DNA of 64,000 nucleotides, taken from Blattamonas nauphoetae (taxonomy: Eukaryota > Preaxostyla > Oxymonadida). How positions within the stretch are numbered: position 1 is the first letter of the stretch; each line of letters opens with the position of its first letter. The notes under the pieces are model-generated. The model saw only the letters and a program-made list of their open reading frames with translations, had not been told where the DNA came from and made no database searches. The stretch is from positions 310,001 through 374,000 of the forward strand of contig JARBJD010000033.1 of assembly GCA_033064195.1 (NCBI GenBank), read 5' to 3'. This document shows, in pieces, positions 12,101 to 23,681 of the stretch. The translations under genes were made by a program, and so were the position numbers.

Positions 12101-14480
12101 TCAAACTTCAATGAGATGAACACGGATGAAATGAATCTCCCTTCGATGGCCAAGAGTGTGGTTGGGAGAGTCTTCCCCGATTGTCCAAACTTGTATGTTG
12201 TACTCGTCGACAAACTTCACTCTCCAGCGAGGGTTATTGTAGATTGCAGAGGCGATGATGAAGAGGACGATGATGAGGATGTACAGCAAGATCGAGAAGA
12301 GCTTGATGTTCCGTGCGAACGCGTCGATGAGGAACGTCATTGTAGATGTCTTTGTCAGCACTTCGAAGAAGAGAATGCAGGAGAAGCGCACGTCGATGAG
12401 GAGGCCGAGGATGGAGAACGTCACAAGGTAGATGTAGATGAGGAGGTACTTCGTCACCACACATCGCAGAAAGCGGTTGATTGTGTGGTCGACGCGTCTC
12501 ATGTTTTTTTTCATGCGTTTCGAATAGCTCATCGCTTTCGTGTCGATCGACTCGTCGAGGGAGTCTTTTCGGAGTTTGTGAATTCAGAACGTCACTTCCT
12601 TGATGGAATCGCAGAAGACGTAGACAAGGATGCGCGACACAAGCCAGACGAACTGGATGATCGCAATGTACCAAATGACGCGATGGAGGAGGGCGACGAA
12701 AGCCGGGTCGTGTTGGTTGAACTCTGCGACGATGAAGTGTGTTCGGAGGATGAATTCGTCGGTCTTGTTTTCTGCGTCGCCTTGTCTTTTGAACGAGTCG
12801 AACATGATATCGCTTCGTTCCGGGTCTTCGAGGTTCCACGTTGTGATGGTTGTCTGATCTGATCAGAGAGGCGCGTTAAGAGAGGGAGATCCGAATCGAA
12901 TGAGACGTTCGGCTTCTTTGGAAAGTAGAATCCTGTCAAGAACGGCCTGCTCGCACTCTCGTTCGACTCCATCGCCTGTCGCAGCTTCTTCTGAGATTGT
13001 GTCGTCGCTTCCGGACCGATGGTCACAGACAGGCGGAAGAGGCTCTGCGCATTTCCGTGGAACAGTCGCTGGGCTTGGCGGTCGTAATCGGTCTGTCCCC
13101 CTTCCACGTTGTCTGCGAGGAGGTTCTGATACGTCTGGAAGTGGACGAGGATGCCGTCCAGCAGGAGTGAGTCGTTTCTGACCCTTCCTCGGACAGCATC
13201 GATCACGAGGTTGTCTCGCAGGCACGCGAGCTCAACTCTTTTCATTTTTTGTCTGATCTTTGTGTCCATTTTGGTGTTCGCGGTTCCAGCGACTGTCCAT
13301 CGAGAGAAGGATCGCTCCCAACACTTTCAATCCGTCGGATTCAATGATGAGAGACGAGTTGCGGCAGTTTGATCCTCCAACCAGCGTCACCAGTGCTGTC
13401 AAGACCAACGACAGGAAGACGTTGGTTTGGATTATCTGCTTCCTTCTCTCTATCCTTTGCGACGCTGATGGAATCATCGACCAGTCGAGAGATGGAATCT
13501 TGTGCGATGGCGTTGCGGAAGGTGGGAGTTCTGAGGAGAGACAAGAAGAAGAGAGAGGCCGGGATGTTGTGTGTGATTGGTTGAGTCGAAAGGAAAGGAA
13601 TGACATCCACAACAAACGTGAAGAAGGACTCCTCCTGGTATTGCGAGGCGGAGAGGGAGAGTGCTGTGAGGTATGTGTCCAGTGAGTCGAAGAGGCTGCT
13701 ATTTCCCGGTGTGTCAGGAATGTTTTGATGGCATGAGAAAGGAGTGACGGAATCTGCACGCTGAAGTGAGACTGGACGATGTGTTTGGGTGGGATGAAGA
13801 ATCTGCTGTGGAAGGAGGGAGGCTCGAACGTATCGTCAGTTTGGGGGCTCCTGACAGAGATGACGAAGACGATGGGTTGGATTGTTGGGAAGCGTGGTCG
13901 TGGGTAGTGGGGTGAAACTGTGAAACATGGTGTTGCGATATCTGCCTGACGAGAGTGCTGGCAATGCTTCTTCCAACATCCACGACTTGTCATCCGTACA
14001 CAATACTACGCCATCCACCCTTTCTTACGCCATGTTCTGACAGTTGGCGATGCAGCAGACGAGTTTGCATCTTCTGGCAGCGGTTGGATTCACCGGAGAA
14101 GAGGATCGCATTGGCAGATGATGTGAGGTAGGCGAGAGAGATGAAGCGATCAATCAGACCAGCGTTTGTGATCGAAACTTCATCATTCGGGAGATCGATG
14201 GTGGACGAGACGTCAGCAGAGCGATGACACCTGGTCCATCGATGCGGAGAAACTCAGACAGGACATTCATTGGCGTCCAGCTCTGAAAACCGAAAGGAGA
14301 TGTTTTCCTATTCACAACAAGTTTGACGTATGCGAGGCAGAGCGTGTCGATTTGACCGGTTTCTGATGGTTGTCATATGGTGGACTCTGTCTTGTATCCC
14401 TCAGCTTTGGCGTGAATATTCCGCAGAAATGTGGAGAAACAAACATGAACCTCGCTGTTTTCATGAATATCGTCGAATAT
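12101..14480 (-). pseudogene. IP3-receptor/ryanodine-receptor-like channel relic (antisense)
   Basis: Reading down the minus strand there are helical, RIH-like blocks: LIDRFISLAYLTSSANAILF to LLHRQLSEHG (ending at a GTAAGA donor near 14,030), FVVDVIPFLSTQPITHNIPA, RRKQIIQTNVFLSLVLTALV and MKRVELACLRDNLVIDAV. Next comes a region like the RIH-associated part (RLFHGNAQSLFRLSVTIGPE), and then membrane helices: FVALLHRVIWYIAIIQFVWL, YLLIYIYLVTFSILGLLID and LFSILLYILIIVLFIIASAI. The order (helical repeats, then a multi-helix C-terminus) fits an intracellular calcium-release channel. Blocks lie in different frames; some joins look like introns, others like damage. No pore-filter sequence is found before the hAT element. 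The assignment is by eye only. Confidence 0.4.
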
Positions 14481-15780
14481 GGATCGGTACAATATGACTT
14501 GTACATCAGAGAGTGTTGCGTTGGAGATCTTCGTTGTCTAGTCTGGCATTAGTGGACTTGTTCTTGGTCGAGTGAGGGCGCTCGGTGAAATGGTGCGGAA
14601 GATGCACGAGGTGAGCTGGAGGGATCCAAGAGAGGTTCCGATGAGGCTAACTGGTCCAGGTGAGTCTGCAGTGCCATATCTCGAGATCCAGCAGCATTAT
14701 CGAACTTGACACTCGTTGATTTGAAATCAAGACAGTGTGAATCTGATATTGACGGTGTTGAATCTCTGTATTCGACAACTGGAGCAATCTATCGTGTTGG
14801 GAGAGATTCGACCCCTTCTGGGAATGGATTTCTTCGTCTGAAAGCGAAAGAGACTAAAAATTACCACATCCATATATTGTAGCCGCCGTTGAGATCATTT
14901 GTTTATGATTTTAGCTCGTCTTTCAATAAGATTTGCCGAAGATGTGTTGGGCAGAGAAGGAGTCAGGGTGATGCCATCCACAATCCATTGAGAATTGTGG
15001 CATCAATATTGATGGTTTGGAATTCAGAAATGTGAAAAGTGTTGTGTTTCCATTCCTCGATTCATTGTTCTGAGAATCTAGATCCTTCATTATCACAAAG
15101 TCGGGGAATGAAAATGAATGGCAGTCTTTGGCGTCTGATCCATGCAGTGAAAGGAGAACAGAGTCCAAGACGGACCCATTCGAACCATAGACCCCGAGAT
15201 TCAGGTGTCGACGATGATCTGTGATTGTCGTGGTTTGCAGCTTTCGAAGGGACGAACATATAGCTTACCACTGTGATAGCTCCACCAGCCTGACGATACT
15301 GGAATTCTTGTATGTACGATATCAACAGATTTGATCCCGATTCATTTCGGGAACACGACGGAAAGATCCGTCTTCAATTTGAGTGAGTGAATCGGAACGG
15401 TTGAACGAGTGAAATGAGATGAGGTGTGCTGGGTCAGAATGTGGCGACTTGCACATCGTTGAATGAACCGGGAGTTGGTAGATGGGAGGAGGCGACGCGA
15501 ATTAGAATCCTGAGGTGAGACTCAACAGACAAATCGGCGAATCATCCTTGATAGATAGAATTGGACGAAAAAGTCGTGTTTCTTACTTCTGTTCCTCTCA
15601 AAGTGACAACACTATCGTTGCTTGACAGACTTTGAATCGATCATGAATCGTCATCTCCTTTTTCTACTCTATGGACAATTATGTCTCATTTTAAGAATTT
15701 ATGGATAATATGATAGTGATATGATGAACTATGGTGAAATGAAAGGAAATTATAAGGTAGAAATGAGGTGGGATCAAAAA
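14480..15780. other. Non-coding or unassigned DNA at right end of insert 1
   Basis: No long frame or recognisable protein. A minus-strand stretch near 14,300-14,480 (LCLAYVKLVVNRKTSPFG) may extend the channel-like relic. The last 40 bases before 15,793 form the insert's right terminus. Confidence 0.3.
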
Positions 15781-15802
15781 AAGCGTGGGATCAGTGGGAT
15801 CA

Positions 15803-16822
15803 AATCAGAAGCCTGCTGATGTGTCTGACTCGGAAGGAGTCAAAATCTCATCAAATGCGATTGAAATCAAAACACCATCGAAGCCGACAGAACTGACCCT
15901 CTTTGTCTGTTCGGACATCTCCAACCCGTCGGATCAGAGAAGTGGGACAGAAGCAAGTTCATGCCTCCCAATCGAACGAGCGTGGCAGATTGCCGAGATC
16001 CTTTCGATTTCGAAGACGAAGATGGAGATTGTGGAATCAGCTGAACAGTCGTCACCGTTCGAAGTGTCGTCGGTTGCGTTCAATTTGATGTCTGGGCAAA
16101 TGGATCACTCCGAACTGATCCTGCTCGAACCATCAAACCCAGAATCAGCTCTTCTTCAAGTGAATGAGAATGGCGAGTGCCGCCTGACACTTCTGTCCAT
16201 CGTTGTCAAGTCGTCATCGCCGTCGTTTGTGTTCATTTTGGCCGAGGGAGGAAGTGTGACAATCCAAACTTGTTCTCTCTCCTCCACTCCTTCCACAGCA
16301 TCATTCAATGAAGAGTCGGATGTGTGCAGCTGGTCGAATGGTCTTCTTCACCTCACAAACACCACCACAGTTCTCTCAGCCGTGACAATGAAGAATGTTG
16401 TTCAGGGAGGGATTGTGCAGAAGGGAGGAGAGCTGACGATCACCAAAGGGGAGTTCTCTCAAAATGGACCAACCATTCCTTCCTTCCCCTCAGCCCGCCA
16501 GAATGTGCACTGCGAAGAGGAAGGAAATCTAACTCTTGACATGTCCTTTTTCGAAGGAACAGATTCGATGTGGATTGATGTTGGTGATTGCGACTTCACA
16601 GGCAAGACATCGTTTCTGGCATCGCCTCTCTTCGTCCCGTCACTCAATGCGAACGAATCGAAGAGCGCTGTGAGTAAGACAGACAAGTCGATCTCGCTGA
16701 CGCTGAAGGGAGAGATGCTGATTCCGTGTGGACTGTCGTTGGAAGTGTTCGAATGGAACAAAGCGAAGGATGAGAAGGGAAAGAGCGAGATTGTGGAACT
16801 GTCAACGAACAAGACAACAAAA
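15803..16822 (+). CDS. Receptor-like surface protein, piece 2: beta-helix-like region
   Basis: The frame (NQKPADVSDSEGVKISSNAI onward) runs into the second insert at 16,823. It contains repeated strand-turn patterns typical of the right-handed beta-helix surface proteins here (CRLTLLSIVVKSSSPSFVFI, GSVTIQTCSLSS, GNLTLDMSFFEGTDS). The segments SDVCSWSNGLLHL and MLIPCGLSLEVFEWNKAK align with SDLC-stop-WETSLIEI and MIPCGLKLEVFEHSPAK of the paralogue at 39,886-49,227. That fixes the position: just outside the membrane helix encoded by piece 3. The last codons are ELSTNKTTK. The first in-frame start would be a GTG inside the flanking repeat, so this is an internal exon or fragment, not a gene start. 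Confidence 0.75.
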
Positions 16823-17299
16823 TGTGCGATTCTTAATGAAATAAGGGATGCGTGGGTACGTGGTATCCACGGAGAGGAGTATCATCAAAATCATAATTCT
16901 TCGTCTATTTCCCGAAATACATCATTTGCATCCAATTTTTCATTTCCAAAAAAACATAGAAGTTGTCTCGATCTACTCCGAAATTTGACCTTTTTTCCGT
17001 TTTTCTCTTAAATGGATGATTTGTTTCCATTGTATCACATATAGACCTCTTTTTTTGTTGTTTTACATCCTTTCTCTGTCTTTGAACAAGTTTTGTTACA
17101 AAAAAGTGTACAAAAATGTGCTGATCTTAAAACGGCCATTTCATGCGCGATCATGCTTGAAATGCAAAAATTCACCTGTCCTCTGTCTATTGAACCCTTG
17201 AACGATCTTTAGGTGATTTTTGATTTTTTTCCACGCACATATATTGTTTTCCACATTTCATTGAGGAGCTCCCTTACCAGTCGCTCCTCACAAACCTTC

Positions 17300-17345
17300 A
17301 GCTCCCACTCCATTGAGATACAGTCCGTGAAGTGGCCCATAGGTC
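17300..17345. repeat. Left copy of 46-bp internal inverted repeat in insert 2
   Basis: AGCTCCCACTCCATTGAGAT to CCATAGGTC. The reverse complement is at 21,681-21,726. The adjoining 17,264-17,318 is also inverted at 21,421-21,476, so the right side holds two partial copies. Confidence 0.9.
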
Positions 17346-17449
17346 CTTACAATCCAAATAGATTCAACAATTCCAGTTTTTTGCATCCCACCGGTGTCAT
17401 ATCTACTCGGTCGATTCCTCGGGAGTAAGTTCCGAGACTCCGGAAGGCT

Positions 17450-20400
17450 TATTTTATGAACACGAAGACAACTTAAAGACGAGTTCCATCAGCCGTTTCC
17501 TCGACGCTAACTTCAATTTTCAGTCTAATTAGCAGTACACTCAATCAATGATTCAGCAAGCATCATGAAACACCGTTTAAACGACGGAAAAAGACATCAA
17601 GCAACACAAAACAGTGATCACAAGATCAAACACAATTTCGTCAAGTTTATTCTCCTCCGATCATTAGAGAAGAATATATCAGCCTACGTCATAAAGGAGA
17701 GGATGGGATGATGCATCGAAATCTTTAAGTTACAAAACACTTCCGCATCCTCACGCAAATCAACTCTTTAGTCAACGAAGTTGAAGGCCTTGAAGAAGGC
17801 AGGATGACACCGGATAAATCATGACCCTGAGTCAAACAATTGATCACCTTGGAATATGAGGGTATTCAAATGCTGTCTTCTCCGATTTCAGCACCGCCGA
17901 ACATCGCATCAGGAGGCCCAAGAGGTGGTTCTCTACTGTTACAAGGAGGAACTAAGCAAGACATGATTGTTCGATCATTTCCATATTAGACAGCTCGCGT
18001 CAGTTTTGGCCATGATGAATGAGGGATAAACACCACCAAGCGAAACAAGCCAAAAGAGCAGATATCTGCACGGATGCACCATTGATTCAACACAAACCAT
18101 CACAGACGATTAGCCACGCCATTCTTTCTGTCGTCCAGGCCCCTTCGATCGACATACTAACATCATCACGCTCGAAGGAGAGTAACACGAGGTGAAGACA
18201 CCTAGAAGTGGCGCTAGAGGGGTCGCGATATCCTACAGGGGGTAACATAGTTCTCAAATTTCACATGACCCCAGGAATGGCCAATAATACTTCGGCTAGT
18301 ATTGGATGGAACCTGGAAATCAAGTCATGGGAGAATGCGCATCTCCATCAAGAAGAGCGTTACACAGTATGGAGGAAATGAAGTGCAGGCTCACAAAGTC
18401 CCACTGTCGCACAGATCGGGTCACATCGGGATCCCGACATTCAATGGACTCTCGCTGTACTCGGAGTTCACTATTTTATCACTTTCCTGAAGAAGTTCAA
18501 CAAATGCAGCACGTATCTTGCAGACGTTCGGAAGCAATCTAACACCTCCGCCTATGCTGATCAAATGAATACTTTCTGAGCGTGAGATAGTTTGTCTTCA
18601 AATCCATGGAAGAAGCGAGACTCTCATACTCACGGAGGAGTCACTCGTATTAAGAACCAGTGTCGAATCAGTGACCCTGAGCCAGCATCTTGAAGGTCTC
18701 GACCTGTCCTTCAGGCTTCTCGCAGCTTTATCAATCCCTTCAATGTCATCAACTCACATCCACCAGTTTCCTTCTCAACATATTATCAATACTCCTAGAG
18801 GCAATTCCGCCTCATTATCCTCGGACAAACTGCCCTTGGATGTCACTAGAAGTTCATGAGATGTCTAACAACGGGGGTGAAGATCGTCAGTCACGCTGTC
18901 CGAGAAAATTGTCCTCCACAACTTTCACTATGACCAGAACCACCAATTCCTCGCCATCAGCAGGGTCATGGACTGTCAGACAGGGAGTGGCGTGTGAATC
19001 TGAGAGAATGCTGAAGACCAGATTTGCTTCTCTCGAAACAAACAAATCACCTCGCGCGTGTCTCAGCTATCACTCGCATCCCGTTTAAAGGGAAAACTAA
19101 CGACATGGAAGTCAGTTTATCAGACGTGGATGAGTTTCGCCACTGCTGAATGACGGTCCCCATCCTCCATCAACCGCACAGTCGTCACGTGTGGAGAAGA
19201 CGCATCTTTGTATTGGACGTGGTGGTCAATAGCTGGTGCTCTCGAGATCACGTTGTCAATCTCCTCGAATGACCCAGTGTGCAAGACACATTTGATCGAC
19301 TCTCCGATCCAGTCACCTCACCTTGTTCCAGTCAACACACCACAACCATCACAACGTCAAACTGTCAAACGAGCACGTGATGTTCACGAAGATCCCTCTC
19401 GCAGCGTTCCTTCGTCCACCGCAATCGTAGAACGAACTCTCACCATTCTCGTTTTCCCCCGCCGTCCACCATAAATCAGGTCCGGCTGCTGTGGTCGAGC
19501 TCGTCAAGACTTTGGTCGGCCCGCCCCTTCCTAATCCAATCACATCCTCCCCTGTTCATCATTGGAGCCGATGGGAGCGTGTACTGTTTGGATGCTCGTC
19601 TGATGGAACGAGAAATGAAGCTTACTTGGCGGATGACGCATTCAGAGCAACCAACGACCCGTGCATGTTCACATTTCCAGTGGCTCTCTCAAAGCAGCGG
19701 TTTGTCGCCCATCAACTCCGCTGTGAGTATGAGTCCTGTCCATACAGACAGTGTGGTGGACTGCTCCGACATTTATGTGAAGGATGAGAACAGTATCGGG
19801 ATTTCCGTCAATGCCTTCAGAGTTGCGGCAACAGGCCAACGTTCGGCAATTCACCTCGTTTATGCTTTCTGGAGAAAGCCACCCGCACCAATTTAATCCC
19901 GACTCCGTGTAAGCTTTCACAGCTGTGTTAGGTATTTTCAATTATACCCCCGTCTCACCGACAACTGTAACATCCCCGATGATGCATTCGTTCGTGTCAC
20001 GGCATCAATCTCATCCACAGTACTCTAGCAATGAATCGAAGACTCCCCCTCCCAATTCAAAGAAAGATATCAGATTCGGGAGTCTCTTCAACCAATCGGT
20101 CGGCTACAGGTCCTCTCAAACACACATCGTCTTCTCAATCGACGCTCAGCTCTTTACAGGAGCTGGGGCAGTACATCCGATCAGTTCTCCAAGAATAGAC
20201 CTAAATTTCACAGAGGGGTGGATTCAGCTTAAACATGACAGATACAAAAATAACCTCCCAAAAAAGACTTCAGACTGTTAAATGCAGGAGCAACCACGAC
20301 TCATGGAAACACAGCTTGACCCCTTCGGCCTTACGGAGAAGGCGGTCGTTGGTCCAGTGACGAGGTATTCAAGATTCTACTGAGAAACAACGCATCGTCA

Positions 20401-21350
20401 ACGAAAACTCAACAAGCAATCATGACTAAATCGGTGATGTTTCATGCAAGCTCGTTCGAATATATCATTTCGGGGACACACCTATTTTCAATTGGACAAT
20501 TCCCCTCCCGTCATTTGGGTGGGCTGCGCTTTAATCGAAACTATTCGTTAGTCCTCGATCACCGTCGGTGAAGATCAAACGATGATCCACAGCCTTGGAT
20601 GAGGATAGGGAAGCTGACCTGATGGCGGAGGGTCAACCCAGAACTACCAATTTTTCCCTCCTCAACGAGTACGCGAACGGATCAGCAGACATTGACATGG
20701 AGAGTGTTTCTCTCTCCACTTAAAGAAGCCTCGAAATGGTTGAGTCTGACGGATGAGTCAATTTTTAGGGAAGAGGCGATTACTGAACTTGTTCTGACGT
20801 TGATCGTTGACCACGATGTATCGCTCAGAAAGGTAGTCAACCTCTCTCTTTCCACACAACGATTAGCACAACCGCACCGTTCGAACCGAAGATGAGTGGT
20901 GCTTTCTCGTCACTCGCGAGACACAGTCGAGATGCATTCGCTGTTAGTTAGCGGCTCCATCAGCAGTATCAAGCCCAGCGCTCCCGGTAGTGGTTCATCA
21001 GCGACGAGGGGAACACGTACAGTGGAGCGAACAGTCATCCTCTCGCCTCTTGAGGAGACCCGCTGTGACATAGCATGACAAAGCGTCCATCTCAGCGAAG
21101 AAGAGACACACATTGTCAGGGAACTTTCTCCATCAAAGTCTGGTGGAGGAACAGTTCTATTCACGATAGACCAGACCACACGCTCCTAAACGAAGGCAAG
21201 TGATGCCTTCTCATCGATGAACGAACATCCAATCAGCGGGACACTATTCATGAGAGAACTTACATCAGACTAGAAAGTCGACAAACATTCACAGGATCAG
21301 ACGACTCCAAATCTTCGTTACAGCCACTAAAAGTGGAGTCATGGTCCATT
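17450..21350 (+). pseudogene. Decayed surface-protein-like sequence in insert 2
   Basis: There are many short plus-strand frames, none long. Fragments such as SVVDCSDIYVKDENSIGISV (about 19,755), HIVFSIDAQLFTGAGAVHPI (about 20,120) and SGGGTVLFTIDQTTRS (about 21,135) have the strand-turn look of the beta-helix proteins elsewhere in the window. I infer an old, heavily mutated gene of that type carried within the insert. I see no transposase or RNA gene here. Confidence 0.25.
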
Positions 21351-21420
21351 CTGAAGAGATATGTTGTTTTTCCTTTCCTCATCTCTGCCGTTCTTCGTCC
21401 TCAGCTAGGTTCTTTTCAAC

Positions 21421-21726
21421 TCTCAATGGAGTGGGAGCTGAAGGTTTGTGAGGAGCGACTGGTAAGGGAGCTCCTCTTACACAAACCAAAGCTCCCACGG
21501 AGTTCAAAAGCTGTCCCAAAGATTTGACGGGTCCCAAGGGTCCCTTGCTCCCTCTCCCACCGCTTCTGCGGTAGTTTCTCGGATCATTGGTTCGCCCTGA
21601 TTCGAGAAAAAGAAGTGATAAAGCTTACAAATGAATCTAATTTGGAGAATAATTATTATTGAATGCTATTTGTCTTTTACGACCTATGGGCCACTTCACG
21701 GACTGTATCTCAATGGAGTGGGAGCT
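21421..21726. repeat. Right copies of internal inverted repeats in insert 2
   Basis: 21,421-21,476 matches the reverse complement of 17,264-17,318, and 21,681-21,726 matches that of 17,300-17,345. In addition 21,476-21,497 (TTACACAAACCAAAGCTCCC) is the reverse complement of sequence at 21,719-21,740. The right end is therefore a foldback. Confidence 0.85.
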
Positions 21727-21751
21727 TTGGTTTGTGTAAGAGAATCGCACA

Positions 21752-22977
21752 AATGGACAGAAACAGAAATCGTTACCAAACTGAGCACTGAGACAGATGT
21801 GAAGAACTTCTCTTCGTCGTTGGAATGGCGAGGTCGACTGGTGTTTGGAGATGGAGTGGAGGGAAGTGAGTGGATGGTAATTGCGGGAGCAGGATCGGGA
21901 AACAAAGCAGAAGGGGGAGTGGGTTCGAAGTGGTGGCTTCCAGTGATCATCGTGCTTTCGTGTGCCCTGCTCATCTCTCTCGTGATCACTCTCATCTGTT
22001 GTCGGAGAAGACAGAAAACAAAGTTGCTTCTCTCGAACCAAGACCAGAACGGGCAGCAGATGGAAGACATGATTGTGAAGGAAGAAGACCTCCCCGACGT
22101 CCTGCATCCCCACAACTCAAACGACGTGTCGCTGATTGCAGCTGCAACGATGCGACCCGAACTCGACAAGATCGTCCGAACGGAGGAGATCACCCAGGTT
22201 GTCCTCCCTCCTTCCACCAACGTGGGAGTGGTTCCACGAGGACTGGAAAGAGAAGCATTGCGATGTGAGGAGCCGTTTGAGACTGTTTTGGTGAACGGGA
22301 CAGACACGCTGTTCAACCGTCTTCACAAAAGCGGGGGACGCGGGTGGGAGAAGCTGCAGTGGAAGGTGGCTGCACATTCGCTGTCGAAGGGATTGATACA
22401 TCTTTGGAAGCAAGATGCGCACAGCGATGTTCTGAGTCGACTGAACCCGCACAACGTGGTGCTGGATGTGGATGACACACCCTGTCTCCTTCTCACTCAA
22501 CAGACAAACACCCAACCAACTGAACAATTTCAAACAAATCAAGAAGAGAGAGTCACTCGGAAAGACACAGAAAACAAGCAATCGTTTGGAGGGAGAGCGG
22601 AGAATGGAAATAAGAACGAGGAAGACCAGCGATGGGAAGCACCGGAAGTGACTCGCACGGTCGAGAATCTGTCAAAAAACGGGATTGACCAGGCCAAGGC
22701 GTGTGTGTTCAGTCTTGGTCTGGTGATGTGGGAGATGGCGACACAGCTTGTTCCGTTTGGGGAGATCGACGGAGTGAATGCTCATCGGCAGATTGGATCG
22801 GGAGTGACCCCTCGCATGGACAAGCTGGCCGACACTGCAGAGGGCGAACTGATTGTGCGATGCCTCGCACTGAACCCGAACGAACGACCAACACTGATTG
22901 ATGTAAAGGCGGAACTGGAAGAGCTGTTGAAAAAGAAGGACGGGAAGATTGAAGAGGAGAAAGCATGCAGTCTGTGA
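21752..22977 (+). CDS. Receptor-like surface protein, piece 3: membrane helix and pseudokinase tail
   Basis: Host coding resumes at 21,752 (WTETEIVTKLSTET). A membrane helix WLPVIIVLSCALLISLVITL, followed by a basic CCRRRQK stop-transfer, puts the rest in the cytoplasm. The tail is kinase-like: NPHNVVLDVDD stands where the catalytic loop should be, but the HRD Asp and DFG are not recognisable. RWEAPE matches the APE region. VFSLGLVMWEMATQLVPFGE matches the region of the conserved F-helix Asp, but without that Asp. NERPTLIDVKAEL matches the C-lobe end. It is probably a pseudokinase. It ends with TGA at 22,975. The domain order equals that of the gene ending at 49,227. Upstream in-frame codons (from 21,631) belong to the insert. 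Confidence 0.8.
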
Positions 22978-23681
22978 GACACCCATTCCCACATTCAACT
23001 CATGTTTTGATTCACTTCACGCACACTCGATGCTTCTCTCCTCATCCCCATCCATGTCACACTGAGGAGACTCATCTTTTTTTCCCATCTCACTCACACA
23101 CACTATTCACCACACTCGCCGACACACTTCGCCAGTCGGCAGTGGAGATGATCTTCGTTTCACGTCACCTCATCTCACACCACCCACCCACACTTCATCA
23201 ATCCTTTTTCTTCTCGTTCACTGTCTCTCATCTCCTCTTTCGAAGAAGAGAGTTGCTGCTCATCACGCTTCTCTTTCCCTTTTGATTCATCGTCGTTTTC
23301 CTCACTGTCTTTGTCACTTTTCTTCATCTCGAAGAGATCGTTCTGTTCTTTGCGATGCTTTCTCGGAATATCCGTTCCTCCTTCTTCCATGGCTCAATGA
23401 AGCTGTGTTCACATTTCACACATCTCTCTCTTCACACCTCATTCCCATCTCACTCACACTCCATCGATCCCATCTCACTCATTTCATCATTTCCTCACAT
23501 CATACAGACCTCTGATGGACGATTGATCTTTGTCAAAGGAAACGACTTAAATCTCCGCGTGCCTCTGTGTTGAGCGAAATGATAAAGAACGACAGTTGAG
23601 AATGGATCACACATTCGTCATAAAGGGAAGAGAATGAAGAAAAGTGAGGTGAAATTGAATGTGACTGGAGAAGAGCTCGAA
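22978..23681. other. Intergenic region between convergent genes
   Basis: T/C-rich sequence with no credible frame on either strand. The last 120 bases resemble the sequence beyond the stop of the related gene at 37,415 (AATGATAAAGAACGAC versus AATGATGAAGAACGAC), so homology extends into the 3' flank. Confidence 0.6.

Larger units (their letters stand above)
2858..15793. mobile_element. 12.9-kb composite insert with imperfect inverted ends
   Basis: The left end reads TGATCCCACGAGACC then seven T, followed by an inverted GTGGGATCA. The right end is GATCA, seven A, GCGTGGGATCA, then a second GTGGGATCA (15,794-15,802). In reverse complement the right end starts TGATCCCACGC then T's, so about 20 bp match imperfectly. 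No clean target duplication is visible. The cargo is sense coding relics, a hAT transposon with a second element inside, and an antisense channel-like relic. It separates two parts of one receptor gene. Because a plausible GTAAAG donor precedes it, it may sit within an intron. It could also be several independent insertions rather than one unit. I see no viral gene in it. Confidence 0.45.
16823..21751. mobile_element. 4.9-kb insert with inverted ends, in receptor gene
   Basis: The left end starts TGTGCGATTCT and the right end finishes AGAATCGCACA, an 11-bp perfect inverted repeat. The flanking bases AA (16,821-16,822 and 21,752-21,753) look like a 2-bp target duplication. Removing the insert and one AA gives ACA ACA AAA TGG ACA GAA, reading TTKWTETE, exactly as in the paralogue (PSKWTETE). 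Inside is a longer inverted repeat: 17,300-17,345 matches 21,681-21,726 over 46 bp, and 17,264-17,318 also matches 21,421-21,476. No transposase is recognised. A 2-bp AA duplication is not diagnostic of a family. Confidence 0.7.

Noticed and set aside
6204-12117. ACTTCAAT near 6,205 and 12,107 as the target duplication of the outer hAT
   Set aside because: The adjoining bases do not form matching inverted ends, and an 8-mer match over this span can occur by chance. The outer boundaries are left open.
2858-15793. A virus-like or Polinton-type element, because of size and inverted ends
   Set aside because: No polymerase, integrase, packaging ATPase or capsid-like frame is recognisable. The contents are hAT transposon and host-like relics.
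21631-21751. ATG at 21,631 as the start of the pseudokinase protein
   Set aside because: These codons lie within the inverted end of the insert; similarity to the paralogue begins only at WTETE (21,754).
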